A stretch of DNA of 64,000 bases from Geopseudomonas sagittaria. Its GTDB lineage: Bacteria; Pseudomonadota; Gammaproteobacteria; Pseudomonadales; Pseudomonadaceae. This document shows positions 49,576 to 58,926 of this stretch, in pieces. Where the stretch lies: NCBI RefSeq assembly GCF_900115715.1, contig NZ_FOXM01000005.1, forward strand, positions 1 through 64,000, given 5' to 3'. The number at the start of each line of letters is the position of its first letter. The stretch's first letter is position 1. The notes beneath the pieces are model-generated. The model was not told the DNA's origin. It did no database searches and worked only from the letters and a program-made list of their open reading frames with translations. The translations under genes were made by a program, and so were the position numbers.

Positions 49576-51378
49576 TCACAGGCACTCGATACGGTTGCGA
49601 CCGCTTTCCTTGGCCCGGTAGAGCGCCAGGTCGCTGCGCGACAGGGCGGCGTCGACGCTGGCATCGCCGGCGCTCAGCAGGGCGATGCCGATGCTGAGGG
49701 TCATGTCGATGCGCTGCTCGCCACAGCGCAGCGGCCTTTGCGCCAGCCGCTGCTGCACGCGCCGGGCAAAGATCATCGCCTCGGCGAGGCCCGCACCGCT
49801 CAGCACCACGGCAAACTCCTCGCCACCGACCCGCCCGGCCATGTCGCTCTTGCGCAGCTGTTCGCGCAGGATGTCGGCGAAATGCCTGAGCGCCAGGTCG
49901 CCGGTCGCATGTCCCCAGCGGTCGTTGATCGACTTGAAGTGGTCCAGATCGCACATCAGCACCGCCGCGCAGTGGCCCGCGCTGCGTTGCATGCGCGCCA
50001 GCTCGGCCTCGATCTGGGTCATCAGCTGGCGCCGATTGGGCAGCTGGGTGAGGAAGTCGGTGGTGGCGAACTCCAGCAGTTCGGCCTCGATGCGCTTGCG
50101 CTCGGTCACGTCGGTGATGAAGCCGTGCCACAGGGTGCTGCCGTCTTCCTGCCGACGTGGCTGCGCGGCGCCGTGCCGCCAGCGCAGGCCCTGTCTGGGC
50201 AGCTGGACGCGGTACTCCAGCTCCCAGGGCGTCAGGCTGGCCGCCGAGGCGTCGAGCGAAGCCTGGTAGGCCGGCAGGTCATCCGGATGAATCAGCGCGT
50301 TGATCGCCGCGTCGCTGCCGGCGACCTGTGCCGGGGTGACCTCGTAGATAGCCTGGATGCCGGCGCTGGCATAGGAGAACAGCGACTCGCCCGTCGGCAG
50401 GCGCTGGTACTGGAAGACCAGGCCGGGAACCTCGTTGGTCAGGTTGGTGAGCAGGTCGACGCTCTGCTGCAGGCGTTCCGCCAGCGCGTGCCTGGCGGTG
50501 ATGTCGGTGGTCGTGCCGATCATGCGCAGCGGCTGGCCGGCGCGGTCGCGGCTGACCACCTTGCCACGGCTGGAGATCCACTTGTAGCTGCCATCCTTGC
50601 AGCGGATGCGGTGCTCCACCGCATAGCTTTCCGTCTCGCCCTGGAGGTGCGCCTGGATCGTGGCCTGCACGTAGGCCAGGTCATCGGGATGCAGGCGCAG
50701 GTAGCTGTCTTCGATGCGATTGCCGATCTCGTCATCCGCATAGCCGAGAATCGCCTTCCAGCCGGTGGAGTAGTGAATCTCCCCGGTCTGCACATTGCGG
50801 TCCCAGATTCCGGTGCCACTGCCGGCGATGGCCAGCGCCATCCTGCGTTCGCGCTCACGCAGGGCGGCGGCATCCGCCTGCAGCCGGGCGGCAGCGCGAT
50901 CGCTTTCCACGCTGGCGGCCGCCAGGCGGGCAAGATCGCGAAGGAATTCGCGCTGCTGCGCATCCAGTGCCCGCGGCTGGTCGTCGAGCAGGGCAAGGAC
51001 CCCGATGGTGCGTCCGTCGGCGGCGAGCAGTGCGCAGCCGGCATAGAAGCGCATCCACGGATGGTCGCTGAGCAGCGGGTGGTGGCGAAGGCGCTCGTCG
51101 GCACGGGTATCGGGCACCACCAGCATCCCGTCCCCAGGCAGGGCGTGACCGGCCAACGGCAGGTCGCCGGCGATTGCTCCGGCGGGCACGCCGGCGGATG
51201 AGCAGAGCCACTGGCGGCCCGCATCGAGCCGCGTGATGAGCGCCGTGGCGACGCCGAAGTGGCTTCTGGCCAGGCGAGTCAGGCTGTCAAGGCGCGGGTC
51301 CACGGCCTCGTGCGGAGCATCGGGCCTGCGGGTCGCGATCTGCGGGCTGGCAGCGTCAGGGGGCGCGGAAGTCAGCAT
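49576..51378 (-). CDS. GAF-PAS-PAS diguanylate cyclase, soluble
   Basis: Predicted cytosolic sensor making c-di-GMP. The 600 residues include a GAF domain (about 30-160), a first PAS with a PAC-like tail (about 175-300, WDRNVQTGEIHYSTGWKAIL), a second PAS (about 320-430), and a GGDEF domain (about 435-600) with the active site GRVGGEEFAVV and an intact RxxD inhibitory site (RKSD). No membrane helices are seen. It converges with fba. Stimulus unknown; PAS ligand residues cannot be judged by eye. Confidence 0.9.
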   Translation of the reverse strand: MLTSAPPDAASPQIATRRPDAPHEAVDPRLDSLTRLARSHFGVATALITRLDAGRQWLCSSAGVPAGAIAGDLPLAGHALPGDGMLVVPDTRADERLRHHPLLSDHPWMRFYAGCALLAADGRTIGVLALLDDQPRALDAQQREFLRDLARLAAASVESDRAAARLQADAAALRERERRMALAIAGSGTGIWDRNVQTGEIHYSTGWKAILGYADDEIGNRIEDSYLRLHPDDLAYVQATIQAHLQGETESYAVEHRIRCKDGSYKWISSRGKVVSRDRAGQPLRMIGTTTDITARHALAERLQQSVDLLTNLTNEVPGLVFQYQRLPTGESLFSYASAGIQAIYEVTPAQVAGSDAAINALIHPDDLPAYQASLDASAASLTPWELEYRVQLPRQGLRWRHGAAQPRRQEDGSTLWHGFITDVTERKRIEAELLEFATTDFLTQLPNRRQLMTQIEAELARMQRSAGHCAAVLMCDLDHFKSINDRWGHATGDLALRHFADILREQLRKSDMAGRVGGEEFAVVLSGAGLAEAMIFARRVQQRLAQRPLRCGEQRIDMTLSIGIALLSAGDASVDAALSRSDLALYRAKESGRNRIECL

Positions 51379-51539
51379 ATCCAGTGAACTCGACGGTGGC
51401 CGGGAGGCATTGCGTTGGCAGCGGGAGGGACAACTGTAGCCTGTAGTCTAGCCGTACGCTGTAAGGTCCGGTGCAGCAGACCTAGTCTGCCTGATGGAGT
51501 GGCGGCCGGGTAGAATGCATCCATCACCTGCCGCCACCG

Positions 51540-52052
51540 ATGCCCATGACCCCGCTCAAATACCTCACCGCCTATCCCGCGTCACTGCAGGACCAGGTGC
51601 GCGGCCTGATCGCCGACAACCGTCTGGGCGAGTACCTGGCCAAGCGCTACCCCGAGCGCCATGCGGTGCAGAGCGACAAGGCGCTGTACGCCTACGTCAT
51701 GGACCTCAAGCAGCAGTACCTGCGCAATGCGCCGGGCATCGACAAGGTGCTCTACGACAGCAAGCTGGACGTGGTACGCAAGGCCCTCGGCCTGCACACC
51801 GCGGTGTCGCGGGTGCAGGGCGGCAAGCTCAAGGCGAAGAAGGAGATCCGCGTCGCCGCGCTGTTTCGCGATGCGGCGCCGGAGTTCCTGCAGATGATCG
51901 TGGTGCACGAACTGGCGCATCTGCGCGAGTTCGACCACAACAAGGCGTTCTACCAGCTGTGCGAGCACATGCTGCCGGGCTATCACCAGCTGGAGTTCGA
52001 CCTGCGGGTGTATCTGACCTGGCGCGAGCTGGGCGCAGACCGACCTGTGTAG
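51540..52052 (+). CDS. YgjP-like metallopeptidase-fold hydrolase
   Basis: Zincin-fold protein (YgjP/WLM-like). The 170-residue product has HELAH (123-127) and a third likely ligand at H133 in HELAHLREFDHNKAFY, ending with LWREL-like residues of the family. E. coli YgjP has been reported as a UTP pyrophosphatase, so peptidase action is not assured. ATG 51540 is a plausible start although no strong Shine-Dalgarno is seen; a second in-frame ATG is two codons on. A REP-like element begins right at its stop codon. Confidence 0.82.
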   Translation: MPMTPLKYLTAYPASLQDQVRGLIADNRLGEYLAKRYPERHAVQSDKALYAYVMDLKQQYLRNAPGIDKVLYDSKLDVVRKALGLHTAVSRVQGGKLKAKKEIRVAALFRDAAPEFLQMIVVHELAHLREFDHNKAFYQLCEHMLPGYHQLEFDLRVYLTWRELGADRPV

Positions 52053-52131
52053 GCAGCCCGCCCCCGGGGCAATGCTGCCCGCCCTTGGCGGGCCTGCGGC
52101 CCGCATCGCCGCGAGGGCGCGCCTCCCACAG
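52053..52131. repeat. REP-like element after the YgjP gene
   Basis: GGCAGCCCGCCCCCGGGGCA on the left and GCCGCGAGGGCGCGCCTCCC on the right enclose a GCGGGCCTGCGGCCCGC inner palindrome, matching the 106-base array unit. It lies between convergent genes. Confidence 0.85.
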
Positions 52132-52151
52132 GCTCGGCTCGGATCCAGCCC

Positions 52152-53096
52152 TTACTGCGCCTGCATCACCACCTTGAGCACCTTCTTGAAGGTCTCGATT
52201 TCCTCGGCGCTGACCCCGGCGAACACCGCTTCCTGCTGGCGCCGGGAGATGTCCCACAGCGCCTCGGTCTGCGCCCGGCCGGCGTCGGTCAGCTGGTGGC
52301 CGGCGGCGGTCTCGCTGACCAGGCCCTTCTGATGCAGGTTGGCCAGCGCCTCCTTGATCTCGCGGGTCGGCATCGCCACCTCGCGCTGCAGGGCGACCAG
52401 GTCGAGCTGCGCGCTGTCTTCCAGGACCATCAGCATGCGCGCCTCGCTGGTGCGCAGCCCGGTGGACAGCTGCTTGGGACCGTAGCTGGCCTGGTAGGCG
52501 TTGACCGCCTGGATCATCAGGTAGAACAGGTTGCTGCTCATCAGCCGGCCGTGCATCGCTGCCGGTGCGGCGTTCGGATCGCTCTTCTTCGGTGCGCGCG
52601 GATGCGGCAGGACCATCGAGTAGGCGCCTTGGTGGTAGAGCAGCGGCGAGCGGCCGAAGTCGTCGAAGCTGGCGACCTTGCCGATCAGGATCCAGTGGTC
52701 GCCGCCGTCCACCTGCTGGTAGCGCTCGCACTGGAAGCGTGCGGCGCAGTCGTGCAGCAGCGGCGCGCCGCCCAGGCCGGCCTCGTAGGCGATGCCGGCA
52801 AACTTGTCCTCCTGCGGGCGGGCGAAGTGGTTGGACAGCTCGATCTGGTCGGCGGCGAGGATGTGTACCGTGAAGTGGCTGGCGGCCTCGAACACGCCCT
52901 GGCTGCCGGAGCGCTTGTCGATGCTCCACAGCACCAGCGGCGGATCCAGCGATACCGAGTTGAAGCTGTTGGCGGTGACGCCGGCCTGCTCGCCGGACGG
53001 GCTGCGCGCGGTGACGATGGTGACGCCGGTGGCGAAGTTGCCCAGCGCGCGGCGGAACACGCGGGGGTCGAAGGCGGTTTCACTGCTGGTGGTCAT
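52152..53096 (-). CDS. Flavin reductase with C-terminal MarR-like domain (4-HPA hydroxylase reductase-like)
   Basis: NADH:flavin reductase supplying reduced flavin to a monooxygenase. The 314 residues comprise a flavin reductase domain (about 10-170, with RRALGNFATGVTIVTAR, GVTANSFNSVSLDPPLVLWS and GDHWILIGKV) and a winged-helix MarR-like domain (about 190-310, LRTSEARMLMVLEDSAQLDL onward). As recalled, the C1 reductase of Acinetobacter 4-hydroxyphenylacetate hydroxylase has this length and a MarR-like domain that senses substrate. No oxygenase partner is next to it, and the hpa operon 38 kb away also lacks one. It is not in an obvious operon. Confidence 0.82.
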   Translation of the reverse strand: MTTSSETAFDPRVFRRALGNFATGVTIVTARSPSGEQAGVTANSFNSVSLDPPLVLWSIDKRSGSQGVFEAASHFTVHILAADQIELSNHFARPQEDKFAGIAYEAGLGGAPLLHDCAARFQCERYQQVDGGDHWILIGKVASFDDFGRSPLLYHQGAYSMVLPHPRAPKKSDPNAAPAAMHGRLMSSNLFYLMIQAVNAYQASYGPKQLSTGLRTSEARMLMVLEDSAQLDLVALQREVAMPTREIKEALANLHQKGLVSETAAGHQLTDAGRAQTEALWDISRRQQEAVFAGVSAEEIETFKKVLKVVMQAQ

Positions 53097-53237
53097 CGCG
53101 GACTCTCCGGTCGTGGCGTCTGGAGCAGGCCTGCACTGGCAGGCTGGGCGGCATGGCGCGGGTGAATTTCAGTCTAGGGTGGCTTCGCGGGCAAGACCAG
53201 CGGCCGGCTTGCCGTGATCCGCACCGCGTGCCGGGAC

Positions 53238-53591
53238 TCAGGGCGGTGGCGGGCCTGGCGGCGGCGCCGCGCCGGGCGACCGCGGCGTGCCGAACAGGCG
53301 CAGGGCGCTGACCAGCAGCGGCACGTAGGGGCCGGCCTGGCGCAGCCAGCGGCGCAGGCCGCCGCTGCCCCGACCGCCGAGGAAGCCGAGCAGGGTTACC
53401 CCGGCCAGCCCCCACAGCGGCGCATGGCGCAGGTTCAGGCGCTGCTGCCAGGCGCGCACCTGCTGCAGCGGCTGGGTCAGGCGCAGGGTTTCGTAGTGCA
53501 GTTCCTGGCGATGCAGCTCCAGGCGCATGCGCACCAGCGCCTTGCGCATCTGTTGCGGGCTGGCGTGTTCCGGCAGGCGTGGCGGGGTCAT
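53238..53591 (-). CDS. YqjK-like small membrane-associated protein
   Basis: Third gene of a YqjD-YqjE-YqjK-like set. From ATG 53591 it encodes 117 residues with an N-terminal basic helix (LHRQELHYETLRLTQPLQQV), one or two hydrophobic segments (about 58-75 and 88-102) and a proline-rich end. The start overlaps the stop of the preceding holin-family gene by four bases. Similarity to YqjK is weak and partly positional; function unknown. Confidence 0.65.
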   Translation of the reverse strand: MTPPRLPEHASPQQMRKALVRMRLELHRQELHYETLRLTQPLQQVRAWQQRLNLRHAPLWGLAGVTLLGFLGGRGSGGLRRWLRQAGPYVPLLVSALRLFGTPRSPGAAPPPGPPPP

Positions 53592-53980
53592 GGCAGCAGG
53601 CGCTCGCGGTCGCGCGCCAGTTCTTCGAGGCTGGCGCTGAAGGGGGAGACCTGCCGGCGCAGGGCGGCGCGCAGGCGCCACAGCGCGAGCAGGCAGCCCA
53701 GCCCGTGGAACAGGCACAGCGCGATGATCGCCTGCAGGCGGTGGCTGTCCCAGAACAGCAGCAGCACCAGCACGCTGAGGGCGAACAGCAGCAGCAGACC
53801 GAACAGCAGGGCCACGCCGGCGTACAGCAACTGGCGCAGGCTGGCGGCCTTCTGCTCCTGCAGTTCGATGCCGAGCAGTTCGAGATGGGCGTGCAGCAGG
53901 CCGAGGGCGGCGGCGCCGATCCCGCGCAGCGGGGAGCTGTCGGCGTTGGCGGAGGAGGCGTCCTGCGTTCCCTCGCTCAT
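53588..53980 (-). CDS. YqjE/phage-holin-superfamily membrane protein
   Basis: The 130-residue product has two adjacent membrane helices (about 50-75 and 82-105) in the LLYAGVALLFGLLLLFALSV region, preceded by an amphipathic helix, matching the holin superfamily III fold of YqjE. Despite the family name no prophage gene is nearby. It starts 4 bases after the YqjD-like gene and overlaps the next by four bases, so the three form one operon. Confidence 0.8.
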   Translation of the reverse strand: MSEGTQDASSANADSSPLRGIGAAALGLLHAHLELLGIELQEQKAASLRQLLYAGVALLFGLLLLFALSVLVLLLFWDSHRLQAIIALCLFHGLGCLLALWRLRAALRRQVSPFSASLEELARDRERLLP

Positions 53981-53984
53981 CGCG

Positions 53985-54293
53985 TCAGCGCCGGGCGATC
54001 AGCATGCCGAGTAGAAAGCCGACGCCGGCACACAGGCCGAGCGATTGCAGGGGGTGCGCCTGCACGTAGTGTTCGGTTGCCTCGACGCCGGCCTTGCAGC
54101 ACTGGCGCATCGATTCCTCGTTGGCGTTCAGGCTCTTGCGGGCGCGCACGAGGCTGGCCTGGATCTGCTCGCGCAGCCCCTCGGCCTGGTCACCGACCAG
54201 GCTGGCCGACTGCTGCAGCAGCTTCTCGGTGTCCTGCACCAGCGCCTGGAAATCGGCCAGCAGTGGATCCATGGAAGGGGTCTTGTGGGCCAT
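53985..54293 (-). CDS. ElaB/YqjD-like (DUF883) protein
   Basis: From ATG 54293 (GAGGAG upstream) the product is 102 residues: a long charged helix with DTEKLLQQSASLVGDQAEGLRE and a single C-terminal membrane helix (about 78-100) ending in MLIARR. This is the ElaB/YqjD/YgaM arrangement; E. coli members are tail-anchored proteins that bind ribosomes in stationary phase. A longer frame from 54356 has no ribosome binding site. First gene of the yqj-like operon. Confidence 0.83.
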   Translation of the reverse strand: MAHKTPSMDPLLADFQALVQDTEKLLQQSASLVGDQAEGLREQIQASLVRARKSLNANEESMRQCCKAGVEATEHYVQAHPLQSLGLCAGVGFLLGMLIARR

Positions 54294-54375
54294 GGACGGC
54301 TCTCCTCGGGTGAGTGAGCCTTGAGTGTAGGACGGCCTGCCGGCATTTGCCCGCACCGGCAGCCCCCGTCGCGCT

Positions 54376-56580
54376 TCAGGCCGCAGGCGGCAACGCTGCG
54401 GCGGGCTCGCTGTCCGGGTGCAGCAGGCGTTCCGCCAGGCTGCGCAGCGGCGCCAGCTGGCGGCAGAGCAGCGCCAGTTCGGTGCGCAGCAGGCGCTGGC
54501 GCTCGTCGATGTCCTCCGGCAGCTGCTCCAGCTCGCGGGTCAGGGCGGCCTCGTCGAGGGCCGGGCTGGCCGGCGCGCGGCGCGCGGCGAGGCCCTCGGC
54601 GATCGCCTCGAGACTGCCGGCCAGGTGCTCGGCGGCCTGCTCGATCAGGCTGCCGCGCAGCTCCACCGGCAGCGCCGCGCGGTGCGCACCGAGCGCCGAC
54701 AGATAGCTGAGCAGGGTGTGCGACAGCGCCAGGCAGCGAAAGCCGACGTCCGCCTCGCGGCGGAAATGCCCGGGCTCCAGCAGCATGCTGGCCAGGGTGG
54801 CGGACAGTGCGGCGTCGGCGTTGTGCGCGTTGCGCCGCGCCACCCGGTAGGCGAGGTCGTCGCGCTTGCCGCTGGCGTACTGCTGGATGATCTGCCGCAG
54901 GTAGCTGGCGTGGCTGCTCAGGGTGCGCGCCACCACGCTGGGCAGGCGGCGGCCCTGCCAGTCGGGGAGGATCAGGAACACCGCCAGGCCGGCGATCAGG
55001 CTGCCGAGCAGGGTATCGACCAGCCGTGGCCAGATCAGCCCGTAGCCGTCGCCGACCTGGTTGAAGCAGAACAGCACCATCAGGGTGATCGCCGCGGTGG
55101 CCAGGGTGTAGCGGCTCGAACGGGTGGCGAAGAAGGCCACCCCGGCGGCCACGGCGATCAGCGACTGCGCCAGCGCGCCGGGGAACAGGTCGAACAGCGC
55201 CCAGCCGGCGAGCAGGCCGAGCACGGTACCGCTGATGCGCTGGACCAGCTTGGTGCGCGTGGCGCCGTAGCTGGGCTGGCAGACGAACACCGTGGTCAGC
55301 AGGATCCAGTAGCCCTGGGTCGGATGGATCCAGTGCAGCACGCCGTAGCCGGCGGCCAGCGCCACGGCCAGGCGCAGGGCGTGGCGGAACAGCAGCGAGG
55401 TGGGGGTGAGCTGCAGGCGCAGGCGTTCCCACACCTCGCGCAGGCTGTGCGGGTCGCGGTCGTGCAGGGTGCTGTCCTGCTCCTCGGCGAGGGCGTCGGG
55501 GTTGCTCGCCGCGCTGAGCAGCTGTTCGAGGGTGCCGAGGTTGCCGGCCAGCGCGTGCAGCGCGCGCAGCAGCTCGCGCCACTGCGGCTTGCCCTGCGCC
55601 TGTAGGTGACCGAGGGCGGCGCGCAGGTCGTCGAGGGCCTGGGCGCTGGCGCGCTGGTAGGCGAACGGCTGGCGCAGCTCGATGGCCTCGGCCAAGGCGC
55701 GGCAGGCCTTGCCCTGCTGGCGCAGCAGCAGCTGGCAGCGGAACAGCACGTCGCTGTGGAAGAACGCCTCGGCCAGCGCGTTGTACGGATAGTGCGAGGA
55801 GCTGGCGCGCTCGTGGATGTCCTGGGCGAGGAAGTACAGCTTGAGGTAGCGGCTGACCTGCGGGCTGGCGCGGCCCTTGCCGACCCGGTGCAGGATGATC
55901 TCCTTGGCGGCGTTGAGTGCCGCCACCAGCTTGCCGTTCTGCTGCGCCAGCTCCAGGCGGCGCTGCTCGACGTCCAGCTCGCGCACCGGCTCGAACAGCG
56001 CCGCCTTGAGGCGCAGGTACAGGCCCAGTTCGCGGAACACCCGGGCCAGCGCCTGCTGCACCGGCTGCTGGCTGAACAGCGCCTGCCAGAGCACCGACAA
56101 CGCGCCGTACCAGGCGGCGCCAGCGACCAGCAGCAGCGGCTCGCGCCACAGGTCGGCGACCTCGCCGCCGCGCTGGTCGACGCCGATCATGGTGTAGATG
56201 GACAGGATCAGGGTGCCCGAGGCGATGGTGCCGTAGCGCTCGCCGAGGGCGCCGAGCATGGTCAGCGCGAAGGTCGACAGCGCCAGCGCGGCGACGAACA
56301 GCCAGGGGTAGGGGAACAGCAGCTCGACGGCGAAGGCCGCCGCGGCGAAGCAGCCGAGGGTCACCAGCAGCGCCTGCAGGCGGCCGCGCCAGCTGTCGTC
56401 GGTCTCGGCCAGGGCGCTGGCGACGATGCCGAGGAACAGCGGGATCAGCAGCTCCATGCGCCCCAGCGTCCAGCACAGCGCCATGCTGCCGGTGAGGGCG
56501 ACGAATACCCGCAGGCTGTAGCTGAACTTGTCCAGCGCCCACAGGCGGCGCAGGGAGTGGCGGAGCGAGGTGGCGGGCAT
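54376..56580 (-). CDS. yccS: YccS-type FUSC family membrane protein
   Basis: Large inner-membrane protein of the FUSC superfamily (TIGR01666-like). The 734 residues have two blocks of about five or six membrane helices (about 20-160 and 390-530) separated by a cytosolic helical region, the layout of YccS/YhfK. Segments such as YWILLTTVFVCQPSYGATR and GTVLGLLAGW are typical. Some FUSC members export aromatic carboxylates; no substrate is shown here. It lies upstream of the YqjD-like gene on the same strand with an 82-base gap. Confidence 0.9.
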   Translation of the reverse strand: MPATSLRHSLRRLWALDKFSYSLRVFVALTGSMALCWTLGRMELLIPLFLGIVASALAETDDSWRGRLQALLVTLGCFAAAAFAVELLFPYPWLFVAALALSTFALTMLGALGERYGTIASGTLILSIYTMIGVDQRGGEVADLWREPLLLVAGAAWYGALSVLWQALFSQQPVQQALARVFRELGLYLRLKAALFEPVRELDVEQRRLELAQQNGKLVAALNAAKEIILHRVGKGRASPQVSRYLKLYFLAQDIHERASSSHYPYNALAEAFFHSDVLFRCQLLLRQQGKACRALAEAIELRQPFAYQRASAQALDDLRAALGHLQAQGKPQWRELLRALHALAGNLGTLEQLLSAASNPDALAEEQDSTLHDRDPHSLREVWERLRLQLTPTSLLFRHALRLAVALAAGYGVLHWIHPTQGYWILLTTVFVCQPSYGATRTKLVQRISGTVLGLLAGWALFDLFPGALAQSLIAVAAGVAFFATRSSRYTLATAAITLMVLFCFNQVGDGYGLIWPRLVDTLLGSLIAGLAVFLILPDWQGRRLPSVVARTLSSHASYLRQIIQQYASGKRDDLAYRVARRNAHNADAALSATLASMLLEPGHFRREADVGFRCLALSHTLLSYLSALGAHRAALPVELRGSLIEQAAEHLAGSLEAIAEGLAARRAPASPALDEAALTRELEQLPEDIDERQRLLRTELALLCRQLAPLRSLAERLLHPDSEPAAALPPAA

Positions 56581-56754
56581 GGAGCGTCCTGGCTGAATAA
56601 GGCGTGCGGCGGCTGCCGGGGCTGCGGCAACCGTCCTCGGCGCATTCTAAACACAGCGCAGGCTGTCGGGCAGCTCCGCCGTGGCGGGGTGTCGCGGCGT
56701 GGCTCGGCTATCCTTCACAGGTGTTCCCCTACCAGGCATGACGGGAGGAAGGCC

Positions 56755-58140
56755 ATGTCGCCACTCGCGCACGGCCGGCACTGGATACTGGCATTGTGCT
56801 GGCTGCTGCCGTCGCTGCTGCTCGCCGCGCCGTCACCGGTCGCGGTGCTGACCGTGGAGGGGGCGATCGGTCCGGCCAGCGCCGACTATGTGGTGCGCGG
56901 TCTGGCGCGCGCCGAAGAGGAAGGCGCGCAGCTGGTGGTGCTCAACCTCGATACCCCGGGCGGGCTGGACACCTCGATGCGCGCGCTGATCAAGGCGCTC
57001 CTCGCCAGCCCGCTGCCGGTGGCCACCTATGTGGCGCCCAGCGGCGCGCGGGCGGCCAGCGCCGGCACCTACATCCTCTACGCCAGCCACATCGCCGCCA
57101 TGGCGCCGGGCACCAACCTCGGCGCCGCCACGCCGGTGCAGATCGGCGGCCTGCCCGGCGCGCCGCCGCAGCAGCCGGGGCAACCCGCCACGCCGGACAC
57201 GCCGGAGAAGAAAGAGCCGACTCCCGCCGACACCCTCAGCCGCAAGCAGATCAACGATGCCACCGCCTATATCCGCGGCCTCGCCCAGCTGCGCGGGCGC
57301 AACGCCGAGTGGGCCGAGCAGGCGGTACGCGAGGCGGCCAGCCTGAGCGCCGAGGATGCCCTGCGCCTCAAGGTGATCGACTACCTGGCCAGCGACCTGG
57401 CCGACCTGCTGCGCCAGCTCGACGGCAAGCGCTTCGCCGTGGTCGACGGCAGCGTGACCCTGGCCACCGCCGGCGCCGAGTTGCGCCTCTACCCGCCGGA
57501 CTGGCGCACGCGCCTGCTGGCGGTGATCACCAATCCCAGCGTGGCGCTGATCCTGATGATGCTCGGCGTCTACGGGCTGTTCTTCGAGTTCTCCAATCCC
57601 GGGATGGGCGTCGGCGGCGTGCTCGGTGGCATCTGCCTGATCCTCGCCCTGTATGCCCTGCAACTGCTGCCGGTGAGCTATGCCGGGGTGGCGCTGATCC
57701 TGCTCGGCATCGCCTTCATGACCGCCGAGGCGTTCGTGCCCAGTTTCGGCGTGCTCGGCATCGGCGGCGTGGTGGCCTTCGTGGTCGGTGCGCTGATCCT
57801 CATCGATACCGAGGTGCCCGGCTTCGGCATTCCGCTGCCGCTGATCCTGACCCTGGCGGTCGGCAGCGCGCTGCTGATCGTGTCCATCGCCGGCATGGCC
57901 CTGAAGGCGCGCCGGCGCGCGCCGCAGAGCGGCGATGCCGGGCTGGTCGGCAGCCTGGCCGCGGTGGCCGCGCTGCAGGCCGGCGATCCGCAGGCCGGCT
58001 GGGTGCACCTGCAGGGCGAGCAGTGGCAGGTGCGCAGCGCGACGCCGCTGCAGGCGGGACAACAGGTGCGGGTCATCGCCCGCCGCGGGCTATGGCTGGA
58101 GGTCGCGCCAGCTGACGCGATCTCCCCGGGAGGAAACTGA
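56755..58140 (+). CDS. nfeD: NfeD membrane-bound ClpP-class protease
   Basis: Long-form NfeD (NfeD1b). The 461-residue protein has a signal peptide (ending near LLLAAP), a ClpP-like serine protease domain (about 25-225; [11 protein letters not shown] and [12 protein letters not shown] carry the oxyanion and nucleophile region), four membrane helices (about 255-385) and a C-terminal OB-fold. GGGAGGAA precedes ATG 56755. The slipin gene begins one base after its stop. Such pairs are predicted to cleave stomatin and keep membranes healthy. Confidence 0.92.
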   Translation: MSPLAHGRHWILALCWLLPSLLLAAPSPVAVLTVEGAIGPASADYVVRGLARAEEEGAQLVVLNLDTPGGLDTSMRALIKALLASPLPVATYVAPSGARAASAGTYILYASHIAAMAPGTNLGAATPVQIGGLPGAPPQQPGQPATPDTPEKKEPTPADTLSRKQINDATAYIRGLAQLRGRNAEWAEQAVREAASLSAEDALRLKVIDYLASDLADLLRQLDGKRFAVVDGSVTLATAGAELRLYPPDWRTRLLAVITNPSVALILMMLGVYGLFFEFSNPGMGVGGVLGGICLILALYALQLLPVSYAGVALILLGIAFMTAEAFVPSFGVLGIGGVVAFVVGALILIDTEVPGFGIPLPLILTLAVGSALLIVSIAGMALKARRRAPQSGDAGLVGSLAAVAALQAGDPQAGWVHLQGEQWQVRSATPLQAGQQVRVIARRGLWLEVAPADAISPGGN

Positions 58141-58141
58141 C

Positions 58142-58906
58142 ATGATGGGCTTCGAGTTGAGTTTCGGCGTGTTGCTGCTGTTGCTGATCAGTCTGCTGGC
58201 GTCGATGTTCCGCATCCTGCGCGAGTACGAGCGCGGCGTTGTGTTCCAGCTCGGGCGTTTCTGGAAGGTCAAGGGACCGGGGTTGATCATCCTCATTCCC
58301 GGCATCCAGCAGATGGTGCGGGTCGATCTGCGCACCATCGTGCTGGATGTGCCGACCCAGGACGTGATCTCCCGCGACAACGTCTCGGTGAAGGTCAACG
58401 CGGTGGTCTACTACCGGGTGCTCGATCCGCAGAAGGCGATCATCCAGGTCGAGGACTATCAGGCGGCGACCAGCCAGCTGGCGCAGACCACCCTGCGCGC
58501 GGTGCTCGGCAAGCACGAGCTGGACGACATGCTGGCCGAGCGCGAGCGACTCAACGCCGACATCCAGCAGGTGCTCGATGCGCAGACCGACGCCTGGGGC
58601 ATCAAGGTGGCCAACGTCGAGATCAAGCACGTCGACCTCGACGAGTCGATGGTCCGCGCCATCGCCAAGCAGGCCGAAGCCGAGCGCGAGCGGCGCGCCA
58701 AGGTGATCCATGCCGAGGGCGAGCTGCAGGCCTCGGAGAAGCTCATGCAGGCCGCCGAGATGCTCGGCCGGCAGAACGGCGCCATGCAGCTGCGCTACAT
58801 GCAGACCCTCGGCACCATCGCCGGCGACAAGAGCTCGACCATCGTCTTCCCGATGCCGATCGACCTGCTGCCGCTGGTGATGGGGCGGGCAGACAAGAAG
58901 GATTGA
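58142..58906 (+). CDS. Slipin/stomatin-like SPFH protein
   Basis: Membrane-anchored scaffolding protein of the SPFH group and partner of NfeD. The 254-residue protein has an N-terminal membrane segment (about 7-25, [17 protein letters not shown]), a band-7 domain (about 30-185, with [21 protein letters not shown] and [20 protein letters not shown]) and a coiled coil with [21 protein letters not shown]. The start ATG is coupled to the NfeD stop, with AGGAAA as ribosome site inside nfeD. Confidence 0.93.
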   Translation: MMGFELSFGVLLLLLISLLASMFRILREYERGVVFQLGRFWKVKGPGLIILIPGIQQMVRVDLRTIVLDVPTQDVISRDNVSVKVNAVVYYRVLDPQKAIIQVEDYQAATSQLAQTTLRAVLGKHELDDMLAERERLNADIQQVLDAQTDAWGIKVANVEIKHVDLDESMVRAIAKQAEAERERRAKVIHAEGELQASEKLMQAAEMLGRQNGAMQLRYMQTLGTIAGDKSSTIVFPMPIDLLPLVMGRADKKD

Positions 58907-58926
58907 GCCCCGCGGTTGGCAGGCTG

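Noticed and set aside
51540-52052. SprT or M48 protease
   Set aside because: HELAH is shared, but the overall sequence and length resemble YgjP/WLM proteins, and no membrane helices are present as in M48 HtpX.
52152-53096. Enteric-type HpaC
   Set aside because: HpaC is about 170 residues and lacks a MarR-like domain. The two-domain layout points to the C1-type reductase or a relative, so the symbol hpaC was not used.
53588-53980. Phage holin as evidence of a prophage
   Set aside because: The holin-superfamily name applies to chromosomal YqjE proteins. No lysis, capsid, integrase or repressor gene is present, and the neighbours are YqjD- and YqjK-like.
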